51,127 nucleotides of DNA, from positions 1-51,127 of the forward strand of contig JAJEDN010000099.1 in the NCBI GenBank assembly GCA_022821495.1, given 5' to 3'. Every line of letters begins with the position of its first letter. Position 1 is the stretch's first letter. Source of the stretch: Candidatus Poribacteria bacterium (GTDB taxonomy: Bacteria > Poribacteria > WGA-4E > WGA-3G). Shown here in pieces: positions 44,012 through 51,127 of this stretch. Below the pieces are notes generated by a model. The model ran no database searches. It was not told the origin of the DNA and was given only the letters and a program-made list of their open reading frames with translations. The position numbers and the translations under genes are program-made.

Positions 44012-44632
44012 TTAATAAATCCACTGAATGCCTTTGGCAACCAGAATTTTCCGCAATTCTTCCGTGCACCGAAAAATCCAAATTTTCACGGTGCCTTCTT
44101 TTCGGTTAAGAATGCGGGCAATCTCTGCAATACTATAACCCTCTAAATGCCGTAACATCCACGCAATCCGATGGTTGGGTTTCGTGACTTGTTCAAGGGC
44201 ACTTTCGAGAATCTGTTGTGCTTCTGCAGCTTCCAACTCTTGTTCAGGATCCGCGGACGGGTCCTCGTACTCACTCAATGGCTGCTCATCGTCATCAGGT
44301 GAGCCGCCGAGTGGGTGTTCTCGAATCCTGTTACGTTTTCGTATTGCATCAATAATGGTGTTTCGGGCCACCATATTTAACCATGCCTGAAAACTACCTT
44401 TTTCGGCATTCCATTTGTTTTTGCTTAGCTTCTGCCAAACCTTAACGAATACATCCGAGGCAACTTCTTCTGTATCTTGATAGTTTCCAAGCATTCGATA
44501 GGCTTTACTATAAACCCATCCATAATGCTTGTCGAACAATTGCCTAAACGCGGCATCGTTGCCTGCTTTCGCTTCCGTAGCGAGATAGGTGTCTTCGACA
44601 GCAGATAAGTCATTTGGTGTTTGGCGCGCCAT
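44012..44632 (-). CDS. ECF-subfamily RNA polymerase sigma factor
   Basis: A 206-residue sigma factor. Region 2 is AFRQLFDKHYGWVYSKAYRMLGNYQDTEEVASDVFVKVWQ with GSFQAWLNMVARNTIIDAIRKR; a charged linker (PLGGSPDDDEQPLSEYEDPSADPEQELEAAEA) follows, then region 4 (MLRHLEGYSIAEIARILNRKEGTVKIWIFRCTEELRKIL). All parts of an ECF sigma are present. The gene begins a minus-strand run with FHA, peptidase, CvpA and TPR genes, which may be its regulon. No anti-sigma factor is obvious. An AAGGAGC site precedes the ATG. Confidence 0.95.
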   Translation of the reverse strand: MARQTPNDLSAVEDTYLATEAKAGNDAAFRQLFDKHYGWVYSKAYRMLGNYQDTEEVASDVFVKVWQKLSKNKWNAEKGSFQAWLNMVARNTIIDAIRKRNRIREHPLGGSPDDDEQPLSEYEDPSADPEQELEAAEAQQILESALEQVTKPNHRIAWMLRHLEGYSIAEIARILNRKEGTVKIWIFRCTEELRKILVAKGIQWIY

Positions 44633-44932
44633 TATAATCTGCTCCTTCGCCTATTAAAAAATCTTTATTTAGCAGGCTACACATGTTAACGTTAACCAAA
44701 TCAATTGTGTTTCAAAAAAAGTAAAAAACGGCACGCCATGAAAACTAATGCGCTACCAACATTATCTTATTTATATTAGTGTAACAAATTTTGGTAAAAT
44801 ATGTCAAGAAAAAATAATTTTTGTGGAATTTTGTGGGCTTCTACAGCTATCCGTAGCAGCAGGACAAATGGGACCCCAAAGAGGTGATACCATCAGTCTT
44901 GCAAATCGGGGCTGAGCATTCACGCATCAGCT
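44633..44932. other. AT-rich gap between sigma factor and prmC
   Basis: No ORF is credible in this 300-base gap. AT-rich runs near 44650-44830 probably hold the sigma gene promoter, but no clear hexamer pair or hairpin was identified. Confidence 0.5.
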
Positions 44933-45811
44933 TTAAGAGACACTGGCAAGGACAATCCGTTCTTTCTCCGCATAGTCCTTGATCAATTTATATGTGCAGT
45001 AGGCAGGTTCGGCATCAATGAGGGTCCGAATGGCATCAGCTTGTGCGTCACCGATTTCGAGAATGAGTTTTCCGTTGGGTGTGAGGTATTCAGGTGCCTC
45101 AACAATTAATCGACGGATCACAGCGAGACCGTCGTCACCAGCGAACAAGGCGATCTCTGGTTCATAATCGCGAACATCCGGACTCAGGGTATCCCACTCT
45201 GTCTTTTTGATATAGGGCGGATTGCAGACTATCCAATCAAATCGGATTTCTCCGTCAGGATCCATCGCCTTTATCGGCTCAAATAGGTCACCGGCCAGAA
45301 ATCTGATTTGTGCTGCAGGGGCGTATGTTTCGGCGTTCTTTTGAGCGACGGCGAGCGCAGATTCAGAGATGTCCGTTGCAATAATATCCCATTCTGGTTG
45401 ATGCACCGCAAGGCTCGTAGCGATAATCCCACTCCCGGTACCGAGTTCTAATACACGTTGGGAATCGCCTGTTTCCGTTGTGAGAATCGTTTCAACGAGT
45501 TGTTCCGTCTCAGGTCTCGGAATGAGAACCCGTTCATCCACGTAAAAGTCTATGGACATGAATTCTTTACGATTTGTCAAGTAGCTAACAGGGGTATGCT
45601 CAATCCGCTTTTTTATGAGTTCTCGGAAGGGCGTGAGGTGTTCTTGAAAGACAGGCATTTCAAAGTGGAGGTAGAGTTGCAGGCGGCTTTTTTCGAGTAA
45701 ATGTCCGAGCAATACCTCTGCATCTAACCTCGGATTCGGGACACCGTGCTGTTCAAAATACTGCACTGTCCACTTAAGTAAATCTACCACACGCCATATT
45801 TTGTTAGACAT
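44933..45811 (-). CDS. prmC: Peptide chain release factor N5-glutamine methyltransferase
   Basis: A 292-residue enzyme that methylates the glutamine of the GGQ motif in release factors RF1 and RF2. It has the N-terminal helical domain (DLLKWTVQYFEQHGVPNPRLDAEVLLGHLL), VLIPRPETEQLVE, VLELGTGSGIIATSLAV (SAM motif), and the catalytic NPPYIKK. The C-terminal LTPNGKLILEIG is conserved. It is placed directly after prfA on the minus strand, the usual prfA-prmC arrangement, so its substrate is its neighbour's product. An AAGGAACAC site precedes the ATG. Confidence 0.95.
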   Translation of the reverse strand: MSNKIWRVVDLLKWTVQYFEQHGVPNPRLDAEVLLGHLLEKSRLQLYLHFEMPVFQEHLTPFRELIKKRIEHTPVSYLTNRKEFMSIDFYVDERVLIPRPETEQLVETILTTETGDSQRVLELGTGSGIIATSLAVHQPEWDIIATDISESALAVAQKNAETYAPAAQIRFLAGDLFEPIKAMDPDGEIRFDWIVCNPPYIKKTEWDTLSPDVRDYEPEIALFAGDDGLAVIRRLIVEAPEYLTPNGKLILEIGDAQADAIRTLIDAEPAYCTYKLIKDYAEKERIVLASVS

Positions 45812-45837
45812 AGTCTGTGTTCCTTAGTCGGCGTGTG

Positions 45838-46905
45838 TTAATCCTCTTTCAACTTTTCCGCTTGGTCTGCAGTTGTTAGCTGATCGATAAAAGCTTCCAA
45901 ATCACCATCTAAAACGGCATCAAGTTGATAGGAACTAAATTGGATACGGTGATCGGTTACACGGGATTGCGGGAAGTTGTAAGTACGAATTTTCTCGCTT
46001 CTATCGCCACTTCCGACCATGGAGCGTCGGGTTTCGGCTCTCTCACTGTTAAGTTCAGCCTGTTTTTGCTCATGAAGACGTGCTCGGAGAATTTTCATCG
46101 CCTTAGATCGGTTCTTATGCTGAGATTTTTCGTCTTGGCAAGTTACAACTAATCCTGTTGGGATGTGCGTAATCCGGATAGCGGAGTCCGTTGTGTTAAC
46201 GCTTTGTCCACCCGGACCGGAGGAGCGGTAGGTATCAATTCGGAGTTCGGTTGCTTCATCGATTGCTAAATCAAGTTCCTCTGCTTCAGGGAGGACAGCC
46301 ACTGTTGCGGCAGAGGTGTGGATGCGTCCGCTGGTTTCCGTTGTCGGAATTCGCTGGACGCGATGTATGCCGCCTTCGTATTTCAGGTAGCTATATGCGC
46401 TCGTCCCCTCGATTGAGAAAACGACCTCTTTAAAACCTTTTAACCCCGTTGCGTTGCCACTGAGGAGTTCAACTTTCCAGCTTTGCCGTTCAGCATAGCG
46501 GGTGTACATCCGAAACAACTCAGCTGCGAAGAGGCTGGCTTCTTCACCACCCGTACCCGCCCGAATTTCGATGATAACGTTCTTTTCATCGTTCGGATCT
46601 TTCGGAATGAGAAGCATCTTAAGTTCTTCGGTTAATGCCTCTTTTTTCGCAGTAAGGCTGTCCAACTCCTCTTGCGCCAATTCAACCATCTCCGTATCTG
46701 TTTCTGATTCTACCAGAAGTCGCGTATCTTCAAGCGCAGCGTCTAATTGCTGGTACTCCTGATACGCAGAAACGATCGGGGAGAGTTCCGCATGGGTTTT
46801 GGATAACTCCATTAACCGTTGCTGATTTGAAATTTGTGCTGGATCTCCAAGCGCTTTTTCAACCTCAGCATGTTTAGTTTCAATATCCCTGAGTTTTTCA
46901 AACAT
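45838..46905 (-). CDS. prfA: Peptide chain release factor 1
   Basis: The start at 46905 gives MFEKLRDIETKHAEV and 355 residues, matching the usual RF1 length; the longer frame to 46950 is not supported. The GGQ motif is in SSGPGGQSVNTTDSAIRITHIPTG. RAGTGGEEASLFAAELFRMY and the RTYNFPQSRVTDHRI segment are RF1-type, and KNRSKAMKILRARL is the conserved helix. It recognises UAA and UAG. It is cotranscribed with prmC, which lies 26 bases downstream. Confidence 0.96.
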   Translation of the reverse strand: MFEKLRDIETKHAEVEKALGDPAQISNQQRLMELSKTHAELSPIVSAYQEYQQLDAALEDTRLLVESETDTEMVELAQEELDSLTAKKEALTEELKMLLIPKDPNDEKNVIIEIRAGTGGEEASLFAAELFRMYTRYAERQSWKVELLSGNATGLKGFKEVVFSIEGTSAYSYLKYEGGIHRVQRIPTTETSGRIHTSAATVAVLPEAEELDLAIDEATELRIDTYRSSGPGGQSVNTTDSAIRITHIPTGLVVTCQDEKSQHKNRSKAMKILRARLHEQKQAELNSERAETRRSMVGSGDRSEKIRTYNFPQSRVTDHRIQFSSYQLDAVLDGDLEAFIDQLTTADQAEKLKED

Positions 46906-46983
46906 TTTGGTACCATTTGCAAGTGTTAAGTATTTTTGACATGTTGTCAAAATTAAGTAGGACTTACGCAGCCTTTACTGCTT

Positions 46984-47010
46984 GCAGGCGGGGTTTCAAA
47001 CCCCGCCTGC
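46984..47010. repeat. Perfect hairpin in repeat-rich gap
   Basis: CAGGCGGGGTTT and AAACCCCGCCTG form a 12-bp stem with almost no loop, followed by AGTAGGGCTGG. It lies between prfA and the downstream repeats and could be a bidirectional transcription barrier or a mobile repeat end. Confidence 0.55.
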
Positions 47011-47230
47011 AGTAGGGCTGGCCTTATCCCTATTATTTTAAAATTAAGTTTAACATATTTGTTGATAAATGTCAAAAGAAAACGCAATAGCCCCAACGTG
47101 AGTTAGTTCTAAAAAGTTCGACGGTTTTATGCTTGCCCTTACAGATCCGGTGCGACAGGCTGCGAAATGCTGCGACAGGCTGCGAAAATTTCGGCGTTTT
47201 GTCTTAATACATAACATATATGAATCAATT

Positions 47231-47380
47231 TATAGTAAAATCCGAAAATAAATGAACACTTTTACGAAGATAACCCCCCTTAGGGGAAACACCCCAGCAA
47301 AAACACCCACCTTATCAGGGGGGAATAAGATGGGAATCGCTTTGATTTGATGTGTTTCAATAATTATGGGCTTTACTATA
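47231..47380. repeat. MITE-like element, copy B
   Basis: The ends TATAGTAAAATCCG and GGGCTTTACTATA form terminal inverted repeats. The core has TTAGGGGAAACACCCCAGC and the TTATCAGGGGGG hairpin, shared with the copy at 9134. Length is about 150 bases with no gene. Confidence 0.7.
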
Positions 47381-47446
47381 ATAGCGTCTCTATAGATGCC
47401 GCCCCTACGGGGCTTGATTCCTGGATTTAACGTTTCTACACAGATG

Positions 47447-47546
47447 CCGTCGCTACGCGACTGAAGAGGGTTTTGAAGGCTGGCAAAGTTCCGCATGCGG
47501 AATTCGTGCTGCCCCGTCGCTACACGACTGAAGAGGGTTTTGAAGG
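47447..47546. repeat. Direct repeat pair of about 33 bases
   Basis: CCGTCGCTACRCGACTGAAG followed by AGGGTTTTGAAGG occurs at 47447-47479 and at 47514-47546, with one or no difference. The spacing is 67 bases. It is noncoding. Confidence 0.75.
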
Positions 47547-47756
47547 TTTCAAGGGTTCTGTGTAAAATCCGGTTCGGTTAGGAAACCGAACCTACCGGGC
47601 CTGGGTCTGTAGGATCCGGTTCGGTTGGGAAGGCAGATCGCAAGAAACGCCTCAGCAAAAACACCCCTCTTGATCCCCCCTTATCAGGGAGGCAGGTGCG
47701 TACACCGCAAAACTGAACCTACCGGGCCGGCGGAGACCAAAGCAGTTATTTTTTCT

Positions 47757-47884
47757 TATAGTAAAACCCGAAGATAAGTTTACAGTTCGCCCGTCGTAGG
47801 GGCTGGGTTACCCTAGAAGAAACACCCCAGCAAAAACACCCTACGGGGTGTCGTGTGTGCAAATAATAATGGGATTTTACTATA
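47757..47884. repeat. MITE-like element, copy C
   Basis: TATAGTAAAACCCG and GGGATTTTACTATA are inverted ends of a 128-base unit. The middle has GTAGGGGCTGGGTTACCC and AGAAACACCCCAGC with a CCCTACGGGG hairpin. It mixes core parts of copies B and D. Confidence 0.7.
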
Positions 47885-47956
47885 AATTGACACTTATGGT
47901 ACAGTTCCAAACCGAACCGGGTTTTACACAAAAAACCTTGTATGAATCAGAAAACT

Positions 47957-48031
47957 CTTCAGCCCCAGAGGGACGGCATCTGTGTAGAACGCGTTTATCC
48001 CAATTCTTTAGCCCCAGAGGGGCGGCATCTA
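47957..48031. repeat. Dispersed AGCCCCAGAGGG repeat pair
   Basis: TTYAGCCCCAGAGGGRCGGCATCT-type units occur twice in this stretch, near 47957 and 48009, each followed by a short GTGTAGA or ACACGGA sequence. The reverse form appears near 47395. They are noncoding and of the kind spread widely in such genomes. Confidence 0.5.
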
Positions 48032-48070
48032 CACGGACCCTGACCACATAAATCAACAGCCCTATGGATG

Positions 48071-49291
48071 CTATCCAGATTTTCCGTCTTTGAATCTTGC
48101 GATTGCGCCGCGCTCTGCGAGTTCTGCTTTGGCGTAGTGTGCGGGCATTCCGGAGGATTTCCAGCGTCCTGCGACTTGCATATCGACGACGGTCGCACCG
48201 GCTTGTGCAAGCGAGACAGCGGACCCGACTCGGAGTGAATGCCCGGAGATGCATCCTTTTACACCGGCATCGGCAGCCCGCTTTTTGATGATACGGCGCG
48301 CAGAGTGCGCGGTAATTCGATTCGGTTGGATATTGTCACCGCGGCGGATGTGTCGGAACAGCGCGCCGTCTGTAATCTCAGCACGTTCGCGGTACCGATC
48401 CAACACATTTCGTGTCGTGTCACAGACATAGAGGCTTTCACCGATGCTTTCCTGATCGGTTTTTGACGATCGGAGGGTAAGGGTCTTTTCTTGGAAGTCC
48501 TCAACGTTGACAGCGACAACTTCCGAGACTCGTAGGAGGCAATCAGACATCAGCCGAATCATCGCGGCATCCCGTAAGCCGGCGAGCGTATTCTTCATTT
48601 CCGCGAGAAGGCAAATCCTTTCGACATCCTGCCAAGTGAGTCCGTCTACTTGCCCGCGGCCTCTGTCCCTGCCTTCTCTACGGATACCCGAGAGGATCGT
48701 ATCCGTTACCGGTAAATGGAGGGTTTCATCGGCTTTTTTCAGTCGCCACTTGACAGCAGCGACGACTTGTCCGATCGTTGCTGGGGATTTGCCGGTATCG
48801 TGGAGATATGTAATATAAATGGCGAGTTCGCTGTCGGTAAGTTTTTGTCCGTTGAGGTATTGATCTAAATTTTTCAGGGTGCGCTGATAGGCGAGTTGGG
48901 TGTTATGGCTTAAAGAGGCAGACATTAAACCTTTGATTTTGGATTGCAAGTGTTCGCTGACTTGGGCACGTGTTTCAACGAGGACGGATGGATACGGTGC
49001 ATTCCGGTTGACCTGCATATTATACCCATTATGGAATGTGTTATGTTCTGTAATGAAATAGGTTTCTGCGGCTTGCAACGCCTCGTTAGAGATGTCGTCC
49101 CATTCTTGTAGCGTTGTCATCTGAAAAGCAGCGTCACCGTATTCACGGATCGCTTGGTGCAAATCTTTATCGCTGCCGCGTTTGGCATCTGAGCAGTGCT
49201 GATACCATCTCTGCCGTTGTGTCGAACGCGTTTTGCCGATATAAGATTGCTGAGTGGTTCGACAGGTTATTTTGTAAATCAATCCTTTCAT
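48071..49291 (-). CDS. GIY-YIG nuclease-tyrosine recombinase fusion protein
   Basis: The start at 49291 has AAAGGAATTTCCGTA upstream and begins MKGLIYKI, giving 406 residues; a longer frame begins at 49423. Residues 1-95 are a GIY-YIG domain with Y6 (LIY), Y17-I18-G19, an arginine at 26 or 28, H32 and E76, so the catalytic set looks intact. Residues about 110-400 are a tyrosine recombinase: a helical DNA-binding part (TQLAYQRTLKNLDQYLNG), R254 in LLRVSEVV, K277, H351 and R354 in SGHSLRVGSA, W377 in GRWKSS, and nucleophile Y386. A nuclease and an integrase in one chain is unusual. The sequence upstream has clustered TGACGT sites. Confidence 0.9.
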   Translation of the reverse strand: MKGLIYKITCRTTQQSYIGKTRSTQRQRWYQHCSDAKRGSDKDLHQAIREYGDAAFQMTTLQEWDDISNEALQAAETYFITEHNTFHNGYNMQVNRNAPYPSVLVETRAQVSEHLQSKIKGLMSASLSHNTQLAYQRTLKNLDQYLNGQKLTDSELAIYITYLHDTGKSPATIGQVVAAVKWRLKKADETLHLPVTDTILSGIRREGRDRGRGQVDGLTWQDVERICLLAEMKNTLAGLRDAAMIRLMSDCLLRVSEVVAVNVEDFQEKTLTLRSSKTDQESIGESLYVCDTTRNVLDRYRERAEITDGALFRHIRRGDNIQPNRITAHSARRIIKKRAADAGVKGCISGHSLRVGSAVSLAQAGATVVDMQVAGRWKSSGMPAHYAKAELAERGAIARFKDGKSG

Positions 49292-49498
49292 TACGGAAAT
49301 TCCTTTCTTGTCAGGGCGGACGCATTTTTCCATGATAACGGACATCCCAAGTTTCGGTTTTCTATCGGTTGTATGGAATAAATCGGGATGCCGAAAAATA
49401 GTGTAAAATTTCATAGTTTTCATAAAAGATAGGTGGGATCTTCAAATCCCAATACACGGTGATAGGCGCGATCACCGGATCGCGACTTTTCGACGATG

Positions 49499-49570
49499 TG
49501 TGACGTGAATGTGACGTTCTGTACGTCACATGTGACGTGCAGAACCCACGTATGACGCGGAATGTGACGT
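49499..49570. promoter_or_regulatory. Cluster of TGACGT sites upstream of the recombinase gene
   Basis: TGACGT or its complement occurs at 49501, 49512, 49523 (reverse), 49533 and 49565, plus TGACGC at 49553, in about 70 bases. Two form an inverted pair (TGACGTTCTGTACGTCA). This could be a recombinase crossover or accessory site, or an operator. Function is inferred only. Confidence 0.5.
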
Positions 49571-50147
49571 GAATTTGCGTTTTTTTTTACTAAGGCATAT
49601 CCACTCTATTTGCGATATACCAAAGACAAATTTCGCACCCAAAAGATACCATTTGGTATCTTTTTTTGCTTTTTGGTGATTTTCTGATGTGTGCTGTGAA
49701 CCCGATATACATAAGGGTTTGTGGGCATTTTTTTGCATGATTCCTCATTAGAAAAAATAATTTTTTTGTCCGCTAAAGCGTATCAAACCTCGCATAAGCC
49801 GTATTGGGCATTGCATTCTAAATCACGTGTTAATTATACGATCGTATTTGTGTATAGAAAAATAGAAAACGCCTTGAAATATTGTGATTCTATTGTTTTT
49901 TAATGTATATTCAATTTTTTTTGTGCATTTTTTTTAGGTAGTCAGTTATCAGTTGTATTTCTTGTGTATGATAAGAGCAAGTGTTGAACCTTAGCCCTCA
50001 AAATGGAACCTCATCGTGAAATGTGCATAATGGCTCAATCGCACGGACTTACACGAACATCTTAATCCGTGCAAAAAAGGTTAGTTTATGATGTAAGAAT
50101 GGGTTTATTTCCCTGAATCCATTCGACTGTTGAATGGAAGTCTAAGG
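49571..50147. other. AT-rich region with a hairpin and a partial heptamer repeat
   Basis: No credible gene is seen. It contains a strong hairpin at 49641-49668 and a partial heptamer run (AGTTATC AGTTGTA, near 49943). An earlier reading of a small ORF here has no support. Confidence 0.5.
49641..49668. terminator. Strong hairpin with T-run
   Basis: AAAGATACCA and TGGTATCTTT pair over 10-11 bases, followed by a TTTTTTT run. A run of A on the other side lets it act in both directions. It lies between the recombinase upstream region and the secreted-protein gene. Confidence 0.7.
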
Positions 50148-50247
50148 AGTCACCAGTCACCAGTGACCAGTAACCAGCTAAGAGATTTTCGGAGAATCAG
50201 ACCGCTCTTTTACTGGAAACTCGAAACTGGAAACTCGAAACTTCAAA
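50148..50247. repeat. Heptamer-phased inverted repeat, copy 3
   Basis: The left arm has AGTCACC twice, AGTGACC, AGTAACC and AGCTAAG (50148-50182); the right arm has CTGGAAA, CTCGAAA, CTGGAAA, CTCGAAA and CTTCAAA (50213-50247). The right arm ends 45 bases before the ATG at 50293. Confidence 0.72.
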
Positions 50248-50292
50248 GACTTAACACTATTTTGTATTTTACATTTTGGAGGAAAATAACGC

Positions 50293-51042
50293 ATGTCAAG
50301 TTTGAAAATGACATTTTCCTTAATGAGTTTAATTTTCTTAATTGCACTGGGGCTTGTCTTCGTGCCGACTTCCGTGATGGCGCACCCAGTAACTGACGAC
50401 AATAATGGAACCGGTGAAGATCATGAAGGTAGTGCTATCGGTAAAGTTCACAAGCACCCGACGGTCACGGTTATGGTGGCTGATGCTGATAGTACCACTG
50501 ACGTCATTGAGGTTATCCGAAAGGATAATAGAGAGGCTAGTGGTGCTATTACGGCAATCACAGATCTTATGATCGTTTTTGATGTGAAGCTTATGCTTGA
50601 CTCGAATGTGCCTGTGGTAAACGCATCGGATGGTACTGCTATAGCAGCTGGCACATTTAATAACTCTTCTATCACCGCTGTTGCCTATAATGACAAAGAA
50701 GGAGCGGTGGCGAATGGTGCTGTTGCAGTTGGTAGTACTTACACAGGCAGTGCACTAGAGTGGACAACAGAAGTTACCATTACTTTGACCGATGATAATG
50801 ATACTAACACCACTGATATACAGCAACGCGATGCCGCTATAGAGGCTGGGGTAAATGTGGACCTAAAAGCGATTGCTGACCTCATTCGGGCTAATGTTAT
50901 ACGTGGTGATTATTGGAATGAAGATCTTGGTACTCCCGCCCCTTACCAAAATCTGGAATCTGATACTGTGATGGTCAAAGTTGTATCACTAGTGCTATGT
51001 CAAGTTTATCTTGATGAATGTATTGAAAATATGGTATCCTAA
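50293..51042 (+). pseudogene. Secreted protein, C-terminus apparently cut by IS element
   Basis: A 249-residue frame with signal peptide (LMSLIFLIALGLVFVPTSVMA) and then an acidic, threonine-rich sequence (ADADSTTDVIEVIRKDNREA, LTDDNDTNTTDIQQRDAAIEAG) like repeated extracellular adhesion or Ca-binding proteins. GGAGG precedes the ATG. The end after VMVKVV reads SLVLCQVYLDECIENMVS, which looks like an insertion-sequence terminus rather than protein, and the IS630-type transposase start follows at 51080. So the gene is probably interrupted near 50985-50995. No function is known. Confidence 0.6.
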
Positions 51043-51127
51043 GTTTCAAGTCAATCTATTGTATAACTTGGAGCGTCTTATGCCAGCCAAACGCTATCAT
51101 GTTGAACTTGATGAAGAAGAACGCACC
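50990..51127 (+). mobile_element. IS630-type element, 5' end (runs off window)
   Basis: The region from about 50990 contains the terminal CTAGTGCTATGTCAAG-type sequence, and the ATG at 51080 starts a typical IS630 transposase N-terminus. The right end is beyond the window. The left boundary is estimated by loss of coding sense in the host gene. Confidence 0.5.
51080..51127 (+). CDS. IS630-type transposase (partial, N-terminus)
   Basis: Sixteen codons remain before the window ends, MPAKRYHVELDEEERT, which matches the opening of IS630-family transposases (MPAKRY.V.L...ER). GGAG lies 8 bases upstream. The DDE catalytic domain is outside the window. It indicates that an IS630-like element is inserted here. 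Confidence 0.65.
   Translation, partial: MPAKRYHVELDEEERT

Noticed and set aside
46984..47010. CRISPR-like hairpin or repeat array
   Set aside because: Only one copy of the hairpin and no regularly spaced spacers; nearby direct repeats number two.
49526..49738. Minus-strand ORF across the terminator hairpin
   Set aside because: It spans the TGACGT cluster and a strong hairpin and shows no protein features.
1..51127. tRNA or rRNA genes
   Set aside because: No cloverleaf-like or rRNA-like sequence was recognised by eye; a covariance search could still reveal one.

Overview
The window looks like a chromosomal contig from an uncultured, sponge- or marine-associated bacterium of the Poribacteria / PVC-neighbour type. 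This is inference from gene content: phytanoyl-CoA dioxygenase-family oxygenases, Gfo/Idh/MocA and sugar isomerase/epimerase enzymes, a formylglycine sulfatase, a sialidase, secreted LamG and Ycf48/BNR proteins, a DUF2851 protein and many dispersed repeats. No rRNA, tRNA or CRISPR array was found. Layout: 1-7.9 kb is a mixed accessory block (PhyH oxygenase, lipoprotein zinc peptidase, methyltransferase, enolase-superfamily enzyme, ABM monooxygenase, ASCH protein, LamG protein, GNAT, outer-membrane barrel). 8.0-9.0 kb holds a compact mobile element with a truncated IsrB/IscB-like (RRXRR) RNA-guided nuclease gene, an upstream structured region resembling an omega/HEARO RNA, and identical hairpins at both ends. 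9.5-12.2 kb carries a sugar isomerase and an overlapping AAA ATPase-TOPRIM pair that may be a defence system. 12.2-21.5 kb holds gamma-glutamyltransferase, GNAT, a tartrate/malate-type dehydrogenase, a CPT-like kinase, an ankyrin protein, an orphan TrpD-like protein, a methyltransferase and a large membrane protein. 21.7-33.1 kb is mainly plus-strand peptide and carbohydrate metabolism: PepE, a DUF123 GIY-YIG protein, an M29 aminopeptidase, a sulfatase, a phosphohexomutase, a Ycf48-like protein, an oxidoreductase, a LamG protein and a PhyH oxygenase. 33.2-46.9 kb is mostly minus strand: a PIN toxin fused to an antitoxin-like tail, sialidase, LamG, an operon thiE-DUF2851-methyltransferase, an ECF sigma factor-FHA-peptidase-CvpA-TPR-TPR run, and prmC and prfA. 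46.9-51.1 kb is a repeat hub followed by a gene joining a GIY-YIG nuclease to a tyrosine recombinase, then a secreted protein apparently cut by an IS630-type element that runs off the window end. Several repeat families recur: heptamer-phased inverted repeats just upstream of three genes, MITE-like elements with TATAGTAAAAYCC ends, and GGAAG/CTTCC short-period repeats. The most interesting items are the GIY-YIG-tyrosine recombinase fusion with its upstream TGACGT cluster, the IsrB-like element, the ATPase-TOPRIM pair, the PIN-antitoxin fusion with an internal ribosome binding site, the heptamer repeats, and a shared C-terminal KLTTTWGxIK-type tag on three secreted LamG proteins.
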